Assembly (NCBI RefSeq): GCF_002954685.1 | Contig: NZ_MSCN01000001.1 | Coordinates: 2,719,554 to 2,783,553, forward strand | Source: Polaribacter porphyrae | GTDB lineage: Bacteria; Bacteroidota; Bacteroidia; Flavobacteriales; Flavobacteriaceae | DNA: 64,000 bases | Direction of reading: 5' to 3' | Shown here: in pieces, positions 17,008 to 25,195 of the stretch | Position numbering within the stretch: the stretch's first letter is position 1 | How the letters are laid out: the number at the start of each line of letters is the position of its first letter | Notes under the pieces: generated by a model | Databases searched by the model: none | Told to the model about the DNA's origin: nothing | The model's input: only the letters and a program-made list of their open reading frames with translations | Program-made: the position numbers and the translations under genes

Positions 17008-17251
17008 TCATTTTATTTTGAATAATCTGTATAGTGGCTTTTACTGTTAACATATTTTCCATAGAATCGTTATCAATTTCTATATCAAACTCATCTTCAA
17101 CATCTAAAATAATATCTACTAAATTTGCAGAATTTATTTCTAAATCATTTATAAAATCTGTTTCTTCGTTAAGATTTTTAAAACCTTCTTCGTTTTGAAC
17201 ATAAGGTTTTACAATTGCAGTTAGTTTTTCTAAAAGTTGTTCTTTTGTCAT
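17000..17251 (-). CDS. Acyl carrier protein
   Basis: An 83-residue acidic four-helix carrier protein. The phosphopantetheine attachment serine is Ser41 in EINSANLVDIILDVEDEFD, where the usual DSL is replaced by NSA. It is followed by the standard acidic helix II and ends with TVKATIQIIQ. It begins one base before the end of the ketosynthase gene and overlaps the transferase gene by 8 bases, so the three are made together. It would carry acyl or polyketide intermediates for the cluster rather than serve primary fatty-acid synthesis; this is inferred from context. Confidence 0.9.
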   Translation of the reverse strand: MTKEQLLEKLTAIVKPYVQNEEGFKNLNEETDFINDLEINSANLVDIILDVEDEFDIEIDNDSMENMLTVKATIQIIQNKMNA

Positions 17252-18526
17252 TTAATTATCTAAATATTTTTTAAATATAACACAAGCATTCACATCTCCA
17301 AAACCAAAACTAGCTTTTGCAAGAAAGTTGATTTCTTTTTTTATTAATTTTTGTGGAATCTTATCTTTATGAATGAGTTCTGATATTTCTGGATGAATAT
17401 CATCGCAATTAATATTTGGGAATACAAGTTGATCTTTAATTTGCAAAACAGTAGCAACAGATTCAATTGCTCCAGAAGCTGCTAAACAATGTCCAATTTG
17501 CGATTTCAAAGAATTAATTAAAGGGAAGTTTTCTCCTTTTCTATTCAATGCTATTGTCCAATTTCTAATCTCTAAAGCATCTTTAGATGTGGCTGTTAAA
17601 TGGCCATTAATAGCATCAATTTTATCAGCAGAAATCTTTGCATCTACCAAAGCATCTTTTATACATCTTTGAACAGCTTCTGCATTTGGAGCTGTTAAGG
17701 AACCTCCATTTCTTTGCCCTCCAGAATTTATATTACCTCCTAAAACTTCTGCATAAATCGTTGCTTTTCTTTCTAAAGCACTTTCTAGAGATTCTAAAAC
17801 CAAAGCTGCTGCTCCACTTCCTGGTACAAAGCCAGAAGCAGACGCACTCATTGGTCTTGAGCCTTTTTCTGGAGATTCATTGTGCTTATAAGTCATCACT
17901 CGCATCGCATCAAAACCTCCCCAAGAATACAAACTGCTATCACTAGAACTACCTACTAACATTCGTTTTGCTTTGCCAGTTTTAATTCTTTCAAACCCTA
18001 AAAGCAAAGCTTCTGTACCAGTTGTACAGGCTGAAGAATTCGTTGTTATTTGATTGCCAACACCTAAAATTCCTCCTAAATATGCAGATATTCCACTAGC
18101 CATAGTTTGCACTACAGAAGTACTTCCTAAACGTCTTACTTTATTATCATCAATTTTATAAATTGATTCTCTAAATTTTTCGATTCCAGAGGTTCCAGTT
18201 CCAAAAATAATACCTGCATCATAATCTAAAATAGAGTTTTCGTCAACAGAAAAACCTGCATCTTTCCAAGCATCAACTCCTGAGATACAACCGTATAAAA
18301 TAGAAGTACTGTTAAAGCCTCTTAATTGTAAAGGTGTTAAATATTGGGCAATTTTTTCTTCAGAAATTTTTGGAATTCCACCTATACAACAAGAAAACCC
18401 TTTTTCTTTTAATTCTTGATGGAATGTAATACCTGATTTACCTTTCTGTATAGCATCTGTAAATTCTTGCAAACCTACTCCATTTGGTGCTACAACTCCT
18501 AGACCTGTAATAACAACTCTATTCAT
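17252..18526 (-). CDS. Beta-ketoacyl-ACP synthase (KAS I/II type)
   Basis: A 424-residue condensing enzyme. The Cys-His-His triad is intact: Cys167 in TTNSSACTTGTEAL, His309 in INGHLTATSKDALE and His346 in LKSQIGHCLAASGAIE. C-terminal glycine-rich 'FGFGDVNACVIF' completes the thiolase fold. It should perform decarboxylative elongation of acyl-ACP with malonyl-ACP. It overlaps the dehydratase gene by 8 bases and abuts the ACP gene, forming a small fatty-acid-like unit inside the type III polyketide cluster. It is not next to fabD, fabG or the usual acpP-fabF pair, which argues for a specialised role. Confidence 0.92.
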   Translation of the reverse strand: MNRVVITGLGVVAPNGVGLQEFTDAIQKGKSGITFHQELKEKGFSCCIGGIPKISEEKIAQYLTPLQLRGFNSTSILYGCISGVDAWKDAGFSVDENSILDYDAGIIFGTGTSGIEKFRESIYKIDDNKVRRLGSTSVVQTMASGISAYLGGILGVGNQITTNSSACTTGTEALLLGFERIKTGKAKRMLVGSSSDSSLYSWGGFDAMRVMTYKHNESPEKGSRPMSASASGFVPGSGAAALVLESLESALERKATIYAEVLGGNINSGGQRNGGSLTAPNAEAVQRCIKDALVDAKISADKIDAINGHLTATSKDALEIRNWTIALNRKGENFPLINSLKSQIGHCLAASGAIESVATVLQIKDQLVFPNINCDDIHPEISELIHKDKIPQKLIKKEINFLAKASFGFGDVNACVIFKKYLDN

Positions 18527-18968
18527 TATCTTTAGTGATTATCATTCCTGAAATTTCGCCTCTACAAACCAATTCGTTTTTCAAATTCATCATTTTGACT
18601 TTACATTTTAATTTGTTAAATCTAAAATAGACTTTTTCTGAAACTACAGTAACTTTTTCATTAGGTAAGACAGGTAAAAAAAAATCTACTTGATGAGAAG
18701 TTAATGCAATTTGTAGTTTATTTTCTGATGAAATTTTTTCTTTTAATAAGTAAATCCCAAAACAAACAACCCCAATTTGTGCCATAGTTTCTGTAAGAAT
18801 TACACCTGGAGTAATTGGGTTTCCTTTAAAGTGTCCTTTATAAAAATAGGCATCTTTCTGATATGTATAAATCCCTGAAACACCATTTTCAGAGATTTCA
18901 GAAATTTTATCAACAAACAAAAATGGTTTTTGATAGGGTAAAAGTGATATGATTTTTTTTGTTTTCAT
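18519..18968 (-). CDS. FabZ/FabA-like 3-hydroxyacyl-ACP dehydratase (hot-dog fold)
   Basis: A 149-residue hot-dog protein with LPYQKPFLFVDKI near the start and the active-site helix motif HFKGNPITPGVILTETMAQ, which contains the conserved catalytic His of FabZ. FabZ-type enzymes use a His/Glu pair; in this protein the Glu position is occupied by Glu in LTETMAQ. It would dehydrate 3-hydroxyacyl-ACP. The ATG at 18966-18968 gives the family N-terminus; the longer frame to 19016 adds a basic extension. It overlaps the KAS gene by 8 bases. Confidence 0.83.
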   Translation of the reverse strand: MKTKKIISLLPYQKPFLFVDKISEISENGVSGIYTYQKDAYFYKGHFKGNPITPGVILTETMAQIGVVCFGIYLLKEKISSENKLQIALTSHQVDFFLPVLPNEKVTVVSEKVYFRFNKLKCKVKMMNLKNELVCRGEISGMIITKDNE

Positions 18969-19051
18969 TAGCTTAAATTTTCCTTTTGAACTAAACCTCT
19001 TGAACCTCCAAAACAAATATCCATTCGTTTTTATGTCGAAATTCTTTCATT

Positions 19052-19753
19052 TTAAGGTTTTAAGATTTTACCTTTTTTATCTAAAATTTCAAATCTTGCA
19101 TTATCAAACTCATCTATATAAATCTTAATTCTTTCTCTCCCTTTAGAATCATATAAAAAGAGCCCAGTCTTTTTATTTTCTTCTCTTCCTAAAAACATTC
19201 TGTACACATTTATTTCAGAGTCTATATATTTTTTGAAACTTAAATAGGCAGAATCTTTTTGAGTTTTTGAGTATTCTTTTGTTTTAGCTTGGAAAGCTTC
19301 AACTAATTTTTCTACCCTTATAGAATCTGAACGTTCTCTAAAAAACATACCATACCAACGTTTCCATTCTCCTTTTTCAAGATACTCATCTTTCATAATT
19401 GCCATTATTTGATCGTTTTTCTGCTGATCAAAAGTTATTCCTGCAAAGTTTTCTTTATCTGTACCATCATAATAAATACCTCCAACTTCATCTCCAACTC
19501 TATTAAAAAAGATAATTCCTGGTAAATCTCTTTTTGTGTCTGGATAATGTGGAACTCCATGGGTTGTGGCTAGAGCTTGTTGTTCAGGATTACTTATAGA
19601 CATATATAAGTTGTTATCTGAACCAACAATACTTAATCTTTGAGCTTCAATTTCTTTGAACTTTACAATATCCTTTTTTGTACTTGTAAAAACGAGATAA
19701 GCTATAATACCTAGTAAAAGGGTAAGGTTGATTAATGGTAATTTTGATTTCAT
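19052..19753 (-). CDS. Membrane-anchored hypothetical protein in the polyketide cluster
   Basis: A 233-residue protein with one N-terminal transmembrane segment (about residues 6-22, LINLTLLLGIIAYLVF) and a periplasmic or extracellular remainder. The soluble part has a repeated 'xxGIxxxD' character (GGIYYDGTD, FAGITFDQ, TGLFLYDSKGRERI), suggesting a beta-rich domain. No family with known function was recognised. It is separated from the polyketide synthase by 77 bases and from the dehydratase by 83 bases, the two largest gaps in the cluster, so it may be an insertion into an older operon or have its own promoter, although no consensus box was found in either gap. Confidence 0.6.
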   Translation of the reverse strand: MKSKLPLINLTLLLGIIAYLVFTSTKKDIVKFKEIEAQRLSIVGSDNNLYMSISNPEQQALATTHGVPHYPDTKRDLPGIIFFNRVGDEVGGIYYDGTDKENFAGITFDQQKNDQIMAIMKDEYLEKGEWKRWYGMFFRERSDSIRVEKLVEAFQAKTKEYSKTQKDSAYLSFKKYIDSEINVYRMFLGREENKKTGLFLYDSKGRERIKIYIDEFDNARFEILDKKGKILKP

Positions 19754-19830
19754 TTTTAACTTTTCTTAAACTTTTATTTGTGTTTTTTTCATTGAAATGC
19801 TAAAAAAACTTTAGTAATTATAATAAACTG

Positions 19831-20883
19831 TCACCATTCTAACAAAATTCTTTGTGCTGAAAAACCTGGTCCAAAACTTAACATAATTCCACGTTCTCCT
19901 TTTTGTGGGTTTCTATCCATAAATCGTTCTAAAACATATAAAACTGTTGCACTTGACATGTTTCCAAACAATCTTAAAACTTCTTTAGTATCATTTATAT
20001 TTTTGCCTAATTTACCAAATAAATCTTCTACTGTTTGTACAATTTTTTTACCTCCAGGATGAAAAATTAAATGATCTATATCTTCTATTCTTAAATTATT
20101 TTTTTCTAAAAATGGGTGAATAATATTTGGAAAATGATCAGAAATTTTTTTAGGTACTTCTTTGTCTAATATCATTTGTAATCCAGTATTTACTAAATTG
20201 AAACCCATCATGTGTGTGGCATCAAAAAAGTGATACATTTCTTCATCTATAATTGTTGGCCCTTCATCATCCTTAAAAGAAGATAGAATTACACTAGAAG
20301 CACCATCACCAAAAATCGCAGCACTTACTATGTTTGTCATAGAAAAATCATTTAATTGAAAAGTTGCTGTTGGGGCTTCTACTGCAACTACTGCTGCTCT
20401 TTTATTTGGATTCGCTTTTAAAAAATTCTTCGCATAAATTATTCCTGAAACACCAGCTGCACAACCCATTTCTGTAACTGGCAAGCGAACAATATCTTGT
20501 TTCATGCCTAATGAATTAATTAAATACGCATCTACAGAAGGAATCATTATACCTGTACAACTCACAGTAATAATATAGTCTAAATCTTTGGGGTTTAAAT
20601 TGGCTTTTTCTAGAGATTTTAATAGTGATTGTTCAGCCAATTGCACTATTTCTCTCTTATAAATATTGTTTTTATCTTCAAATGAAGTTGCTGTAAACAC
20701 CTCTTCTGGATTCATTATAGAATAGCGTTTATCTACTCCTGCACCTTCAAAAAGTTTAACAACTTTTCTTTGAAAACGAGATTCTTGATCTTGCATCCAA
20801 AGTTTTACAAAAGGAATAATGTCTTTTGTTTCTCTATAGTATTTTGGTAATTGCTTGGCTACTGATATTATTTTTACTGCCAT
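19831..20883 (-). CDS. Type III polyketide synthase (chalcone/stilbene synthase family)
   Basis: A 350-residue homodimeric ketosynthase that extends an acyl-CoA (or acyl-ACP) starter with malonyl-CoA and cyclises the product. The catalytic triad is present: Cys141 in VTEMGCAAGVSGI, His275 in HLIFHPGGKK and Asn308 in LFGNMSSATVL. The family C-terminal signature appears as LSFGPGFSAQ (residues 335-344). Length fits bacterial members. Bacterial relatives make alkylresorcinols, alkylpyrones or tetrahydroxynaphthalene; which of these applies cannot be read here. It directly abuts the methyltransferase gene, as in srs/bps-type loci. Confidence 0.92.
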   Translation of the reverse strand: MAVKIISVAKQLPKYYRETKDIIPFVKLWMQDQESRFQRKVVKLFEGAGVDKRYSIMNPEEVFTATSFEDKNNIYKREIVQLAEQSLLKSLEKANLNPKDLDYIITVSCTGIMIPSVDAYLINSLGMKQDIVRLPVTEMGCAAGVSGIIYAKNFLKANPNKRAAVVAVEAPTATFQLNDFSMTNIVSAAIFGDGASSVILSSFKDDEGPTIIDEEMYHFFDATHMMGFNLVNTGLQMILDKEVPKKISDHFPNIIHPFLEKNNLRIEDIDHLIFHPGGKKIVQTVEDLFGKLGKNINDTKEVLRLFGNMSSATVLYVLERFMDRNPQKGERGIMLSFGPGFSAQRILLEW

Positions 20884-21594
20884 TTATTTTTTAATTATCC
20901 ATAAAAAACGGAATGCCCATTTCCATGATATTTGTGATTTTTTATTAATTTTATTTGAAATTCTCTCTAAATCTTGTCGTTTAAATCCTCTTAAAACTGA
21001 TGTTAAACCATCTTCAATAATCATCTTATTTTTTATAAAAATTGACAATAACATAAACAGATAATAAGCTAATTTATGTCTATGTAAATCGTTAACAACC
21101 ACTCCTATTTTAGCTTTCTTTATCGTATTTCTTAAAAAAGAAATCAATTCTGGTTCTTTAAAATGATGTAAAAACAACGTGGCCAAAACAACATCAAATT
21201 CGCGTTTTTGAAATTCATCAGAAAAAATATCTTCCGTTTTAAAACTCAATTCAGTATAATCTACAGACAATTCATTTGCATACTGAATTGCTGTTGGGTT
21301 TGCATCTACTCCAATCAACTTAAATGTATAGTTGTTTTTTCTGCCAAATTTGGCAATATCTCTTAAAATATCTCCATGCCCACAGCCAATGTCAATAATG
21401 GTAACTTCTTGTTCTTTGGGGTGGTTTTTAAGAATCGATTTTAAGCCTTTTAAAGTTACTCTATTACCTCCTAACCAGCGATTTATATTTTCTAATTTAT
21501 CTAAAGTATCACGCAATAAATCACCACCAATAGAAAAATCGTCCATGATTTCTTCTTTGTCTGTTCTTTGTTTTGTGCTAACTATAAAATTCAT
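20884..21594 (-). CDS. Class I SAM-dependent methyltransferase
   Basis: A 236-residue enzyme. Motif I is VTIIDIGCGHGDILRDIA (around residues 64-81), the acidic residue after strand 2 is in IGVDANPTAIQYA, and post-motif FDVVLATLFLHHF is typical of UbiE/COQ5-like or O-methyltransferases. It probably methylates the product of the adjacent type III synthase. The ATG at 21592-21594 shares one base with the stop of the flavoprotein gene (TAATG), which supports this start; upstream sequence to 21687 belongs to that gene. C-terminal residues are basic and hydrophobic (SWKWAFRFLWIIKK), perhaps contacting the membrane. Confidence 0.87.
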   Translation of the reverse strand: MNFIVSTKQRTDKEEIMDDFSIGGDLLRDTLDKLENINRWLGGNRVTLKGLKSILKNHPKEQEVTIIDIGCGHGDILRDIAKFGRKNNYTFKLIGVDANPTAIQYANELSVDYTELSFKTEDIFSDEFQKREFDVVLATLFLHHFKEPELISFLRNTIKKAKIGVVVNDLHRHKLAYYLFMLLSIFIKNKMIIEDGLTSVLRGFKRQDLERISNKINKKSQISWKWAFRFLWIIKK

Positions 21595-22724
21595 TAATCT
21601 ATGGGTTTTCCATGGGTTTGTTTGATGACAATTGGCAATAAAAAAGGAAGTTTTTGAACTACATTCAATAACAGGTTTGAGATCCAATCCTTTCTAAACA
21701 AAGCTGCAATAAAATGCCCTACTTTTAACCTCCATTTAAATTGTTTATTCCATTTTGAAATATAGCTTTTTTCTAATTGATTTCTGTCGATTTTTTTCTC
21801 TAAAAAATCAATAATTAATGGTGCTACTATTTGTGCAGATTGAATAGCCATACTCATTCCATTTCCACACAGTGGATGAATCATACCTGCTGCATCACCA
21901 GAAAAAATAATATGATTATTAACCAGCTCTTTAGTATCAAAAGAAATTTGGCTTATAGATAGAGGTTTATCCCAAATTGGTTTTGAGTTTTTAAAAATCT
22001 CATTTAAAAACTTATTCTTAAAAACAATACTCTTTTGAAAATCTTCTATACTTTTATATTTTTTAAATGATAAATAATTTGTGATATAACATAAATTAAT
22101 AGCATCATTTTCTACTTTAGAAACACCACAATATCCACCTTTAAAGTTATGAAGTGCTACTAAATCTTTTGGAAAAGTACCTTTTACATGAATTTTTACA
22201 CCTAAATAAGGTGATTTTTTTTTGATAAATTTTCGATTAAGCTCAACATCTAGAGTTGACCTTTTTCCAAATGAGCCAATTGCTATTTTAGAGGTAAAAA
22301 CCTTATTCTGTTTTGTTATAATTGTAAAAACATCAATTTTAAAATTGATGTTTATTACAGCATCTTTAAGTATAGCAACTCCATTGGCTATTGCCTTTTT
22401 TGAGAGTTGGTAATCTAAAGTGTGCCTAGATATTCCAAAACCTCCTAAAGGTAATTTTGACGAAAAGAGTTTACTATTTGTAGTAGAAAGTTGAAAATTT
22501 TTAATCTGTACTGCACCAAAATCAAAAGGGTTAAAGTCTAAATATTTTAAATAAGGAATCACTTCATTAGAAATATATTCTCCACAAACTTTGTGTTTTG
22601 GATAGCTGTTTTTTTCTACCAACAATACTTTTTTGCCAAATTTTGATAGATGAATAGCATTGCACAAACCTGCTAAACCACCTCCAATAATAATAACATC
22701 AAAATTTGGGGTTTTTGTTTTCAT
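21594..22724 (-). CDS. FAD-dependent monooxygenase or geranylgeranyl-reductase-type oxidoreductase
   Basis: A 376-residue flavoprotein of the PHBH/UbiH/GGR superfamily. The dinucleotide motif IIIGGGLAGLCNAIHL is at residues 11-26, followed by a basic KVLLVEKN strand end, and the second FAD motif is FSGDAAGMIHPLCGNGMSMA near residue 280. This class hydroxylates phenols or reduces isoprenoid double bonds. Next to a type III polyketide synthase and a methyltransferase, aromatic hydroxylation is the more likely role (compare srsA-srsB-srsC). The ATG at 22722-22724 overlaps the preceding stop as TAATG; the upstream extension is inside the neighbouring gene. Confidence 0.85.
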   Translation of the reverse strand: MKTKTPNFDVIIIGGGLAGLCNAIHLSKFGKKVLLVEKNSYPKHKVCGEYISNEVIPYLKYLDFNPFDFGAVQIKNFQLSTTNSKLFSSKLPLGGFGISRHTLDYQLSKKAIANGVAILKDAVININFKIDVFTIITKQNKVFTSKIAIGSFGKRSTLDVELNRKFIKKKSPYLGVKIHVKGTFPKDLVALHNFKGGYCGVSKVENDAINLCYITNYLSFKKYKSIEDFQKSIVFKNKFLNEIFKNSKPIWDKPLSISQISFDTKELVNNHIIFSGDAAGMIHPLCGNGMSMAIQSAQIVAPLIIDFLEKKIDRNQLEKSYISKWNKQFKWRLKVGHFIAALFRKDWISNLLLNVVQKLPFLLPIVIKQTHGKPID

Positions 22725-23833
22725 TAATCTAGTAATTCTGCTAATTCTTTCCCTACTAAATATCCAATTGCTATTCCCATTCCTCCTAAACGAACTCCAC
22801 AAAATACATTATTAGAAATTTGTTTTATAATAGCTTTCTTCTGATTTCCTACACCCATAATTCCACTCCATCTATGTTCAATTTCAAATTGTTGGTTGGG
22901 TAAAATAATTTCTTTCAATATTCTCTCTAACTCATTTTGAATGATTTCTGTTTGTCCAAATTCAGTAGTTTCTTCTGTCTTAAAGTCTAAATTTCTGCCT
23001 CCACCAAACAAAATTCTATTGTCTATATTTCTAAAATAGTAATAGCCTTTATCCAAATGAAAAGTTCCTTTAATTTCTAAATTTTTTATAGGTTTTGTAA
23101 TTAATACTTGAGCTCTTGCAGGTGTTACTTTTTCTATAAGAAGTTCTCTAGAAAAACCATTTGTAGTAATTAACAATTTATTTGTATAAAAATCTAATCT
23201 ATTGGTTTTTAAATGAATTTTAGTGTTATTATCTTGATAACTCTCTAACTTAATATTGTTAATGATTTTAATTCCTAATTTTTGAGTTTTCCTCAATAAT
23301 TGAGTAGTCATTTTCCCAGTATCTATTTGCCCTTCAAAATTATTTGTAATGTATTTTGAATATACTTTTTTGAAATTAAAAATATTATCTGTTTCAGAAA
23401 AAATATTTGCTTTAAAGATTGGTTTTAGTAAAAGATTTATAGTATCTTTCTTTGTGATACATTTCTCATAAAAACTTTTCGATTCACATAATTCAAAACC
23501 TCTATTTTCTTGAAAATCTATGTCTTTGTCTCCTAAATTTTTTCGTAATAATTGTAAACCCTCCCAACGCTTTTTTACTAAAGTGTAAACCTCTTCTTCT
23601 GTATGGGATTGTAAATCGTAAATGATTTCAGATAAACTTCCAAAACAAGCAAAACCTGCATTTTTTGTTGATGCTCCTTGAGGTAACATTCCTTTTTCCA
23701 AAACAATAATTTTAGCTTTTGGATATGTCTCTTTTAATGTTATTGCACAACTTAAGCCTACAATTCCACTACCAATAATTGTAAAATCAATTTTTGAAAA
23801 CCATTCTTTTAATTCCCAATAACTATAGTTCAT
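22724..23833 (-). CDS. DAO-family FAD-dependent oxidoreductase
   Basis: A 369-residue flavoenzyme of the D-amino-acid-oxidase/glycine-oxidase fold. The N-terminal FAD motif is FTIIGSGIVGLSCAITL (residues 17-33) with acidic IIVLEKG after it, then GASTKNAGFACFGS, the common 'GAS-NAG' element where FAD or substrate is held. The C-terminal motif RWSGIMGVG and CGVRLGGMGIAIG is typical. The substrate is unknown. It is the second gene of the cluster, with the GNAT gene ending one base upstream and the next flavoprotein overlapping by one base. Two flavoenzymes in tandem suggest successive oxidation steps. Confidence 0.82.
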   Translation of the reverse strand: MNYSYWELKEWFSKIDFTIIGSGIVGLSCAITLKETYPKAKIIVLEKGMLPQGASTKNAGFACFGSLSEIIYDLQSHTEEEVYTLVKKRWEGLQLLRKNLGDKDIDFQENRGFELCESKSFYEKCITKKDTINLLLKPIFKANIFSETDNIFNFKKVYSKYITNNFEGQIDTGKMTTQLLRKTQKLGIKIINNIKLESYQDNNTKIHLKTNRLDFYTNKLLITTNGFSRELLIEKVTPARAQVLITKPIKNLEIKGTFHLDKGYYYFRNIDNRILFGGGRNLDFKTEETTEFGQTEIIQNELERILKEIILPNQQFEIEHRWSGIMGVGNQKKAIIKQISNNVFCGVRLGGMGIAIGYLVGKELAELLD

Positions 23834-24283
23834 TTATACTATTTTTTCAAAACAAATACTGTTCTCCATTCCAACATATTGCCCATAATTTGGGATGATT
23901 TTATACTGACATTTTTTGTAAAAATTTACAGCTTCTATTTGTTTTTTTCCTGTTTCTAAAACACATTTTTTATATTCTAACTCTTTTGTCCAAACTTCTA
24001 ATTCTTTCAAAATATACTGGGCAATTCCTTTATTTCTATAGCTTTCTGCTACGAACATCCTTTTTACTTCCATAGCAGAATCATCAAATTTTTTAATAGC
24101 ACCACAACCTACTGCTATATGATTTTGGTAAATTACAATAACATGATTTAACACGTCAATATTATTAAACTGATTGTAAAAATCGTGTTCATCACCATCC
24201 GTTATTTTGAGATATGCATCCAATTGTTTTACCAATTTAATGAAATCTTGATTGTCTGAATTTGTTCTTACAATATGGGTCAC
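23834..24283 (-). CDS. GNAT-family N-acetyltransferase
   Basis: A 149-residue acyltransferase of the GNAT fold. Motif A is VKRMFVAESYRNKGIAQYILKELE (given in part; the acetyl-CoA pyrophosphate loop is RNKGIA), followed by LETGKKQIEAVNFYKKCQYK. It has no signal peptide. It is the first gene of the polyketide cluster, ending one base before the DAO-type gene. It could modify an amine-containing product or be a passenger; the acceptor is unknown. No consensus TAnnTTTG box was found in the 200 bases upstream. Confidence 0.85.
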   Translation of the reverse strand: MTHIVRTNSDNQDFIKLVKQLDAYLKITDGDEHDFYNQFNNIDVLNHVIVIYQNHIAVGCGAIKKFDDSAMEVKRMFVAESYRNKGIAQYILKELEVWTKELEYKKCVLETGKKQIEAVNFYKKCQYKIIPNYGQYVGMENSICFEKIV

Positions 24284-24424
24284 AATGAATAATTGAATCG
24301 TTAATTAGTAAATATAAAAAATGTTAGACAATATAAATATACAGCTATTGGTTCTGAAATTTTTATATGAATTTAGAACTTAATTGATTTGTAAAAAAGT
24401 AATATATCAAACATATTGAAAAAT

Positions 24425-24461
24425 AAAAACACCTGAAAAGTAAAGTTTTACAGGTGTTTTT
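24425..24461 (-). terminator. Terminator after the OmpA-like lipoprotein gene
   Basis: AAAAACACCTG (24425-24435) pairs perfectly with CAGGTGTTTTT (24451-24461). Read on the minus strand it follows the OmpA-like stop codon by 23 bases and ends in a T-run. The rest of the 24284-24484 gap is AT-rich with nothing recognisable. Confidence 0.75.
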
Positions 24462-24484
24462 CTTATATCTAAAAGGTTAATTTC

Positions 24485-25189
24485 TTATCCTTTAACTTGA
24501 TTTGCTTGTTTTTTTGCTTCCTCTTTCATTTTTTCATCAGGAACAATAGCAACATTTACACGTCTATTTTTTGCTCTTCCTTCAGCAGTTGTATTATCAT
24601 ATTTTGGTTGTGTCTCTCCATACCAAAGTGTTTCGAAACGAGAGCTTGCAATACCATCACTCACTAAATAATTTTTAACCGATTTTGCTCTTTTTTCAGA
24701 TAATGCTAGATTATAAGCCTCTTTTCCTGTATTATCTGTATGCCCAACAACTAGAATTTTAGTATCTGAAAACTCTATAAAAACTTTAGCTAATTTGTCT
24801 AAAGTTTGCTTTGATTTATTATTGATATTTGCCTTATTTGTATCAAAATATACACCACTATTTTCATCAAAAGTAACAACAATACCATTATCTACTCTTT
24901 CTACTTCAGCTCCAGGTATTTCTTCCTCAATTTTTTTAGCTTGCTCATCCATTCTCTTACCAATTAAAACACCAGCTGTACCACCTAAAACACCACCAAT
25001 TACTGCTCCTAACTCACTGTTCTTTCCATTACCAACATTGTTACCTATAATAGCTCCAATAATAGCACCACCAGCAGCTCCAATTACTGCTCCTTTTTGT
25101 TTATTATTGGCGTTTTTAGTCGCTTCACAAGAAGTTAGAGATACAAGAATTGTAAAGATTAATACGATACTTAAGTTTTTACTTTTCAT
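24485..25189 (-). CDS. OmpA-family lipoprotein with glycine zipper
   Basis: A 234-residue envelope protein. The lipoprotein signal is IFTILVSLTSCEATK (Cys21). Residues 30-85 form a glycine-zipper segment (GAVIGAAGGAIIGAIIGNNV; then GAVIGGVLGGTAGVLIG) that inserts in or along a membrane. Residues 110-225 are an OmpA C-terminal peptidoglycan-binding domain, with ILVVGHTDNTGKEAYNLALS and LSEKRAKSVKNYLVSDGI. The protein ties outer membrane to cell wall. It ends in a charged tail (KEEAKKQANQVKG). It follows the lipocalin-like gene by 6 bases on the same strand. Confidence 0.9.
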   Translation of the reverse strand: MKSKNLSIVLIFTILVSLTSCEATKNANNKQKGAVIGAAGGAIIGAIIGNNVGNGKNSELGAVIGGVLGGTAGVLIGKRMDEQAKKIEEEIPGAEVERVDNGIVVTFDENSGVYFDTNKANINNKSKQTLDKLAKVFIEFSDTKILVVGHTDNTGKEAYNLALSEKRAKSVKNYLVSDGIASSRFETLWYGETQPKYDNTTAEGRAKNRRVNVAIVPDEKMKEEAKKQANQVKG

Positions 25190-25195
25190 AATTAT

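Noticed and set aside
17638-17946. 102-codon plus-strand frame rich in Leu and His
   Set aside because: It lies entirely within the ketosynthase gene on the other strand and reads as low-complexity shadow sequence.
15076-24283. Reading the polyketide region as a flexirubin/aryl-polyene cluster
   Set aside because: Some small genes (ACP, dehydratase, KAS, PPTase) resemble that class, but the dialkylresorcinol-forming DarA/DarB pair, aromatic ammonia-lyase and lipid export genes are missing and a type III PKS is present instead.
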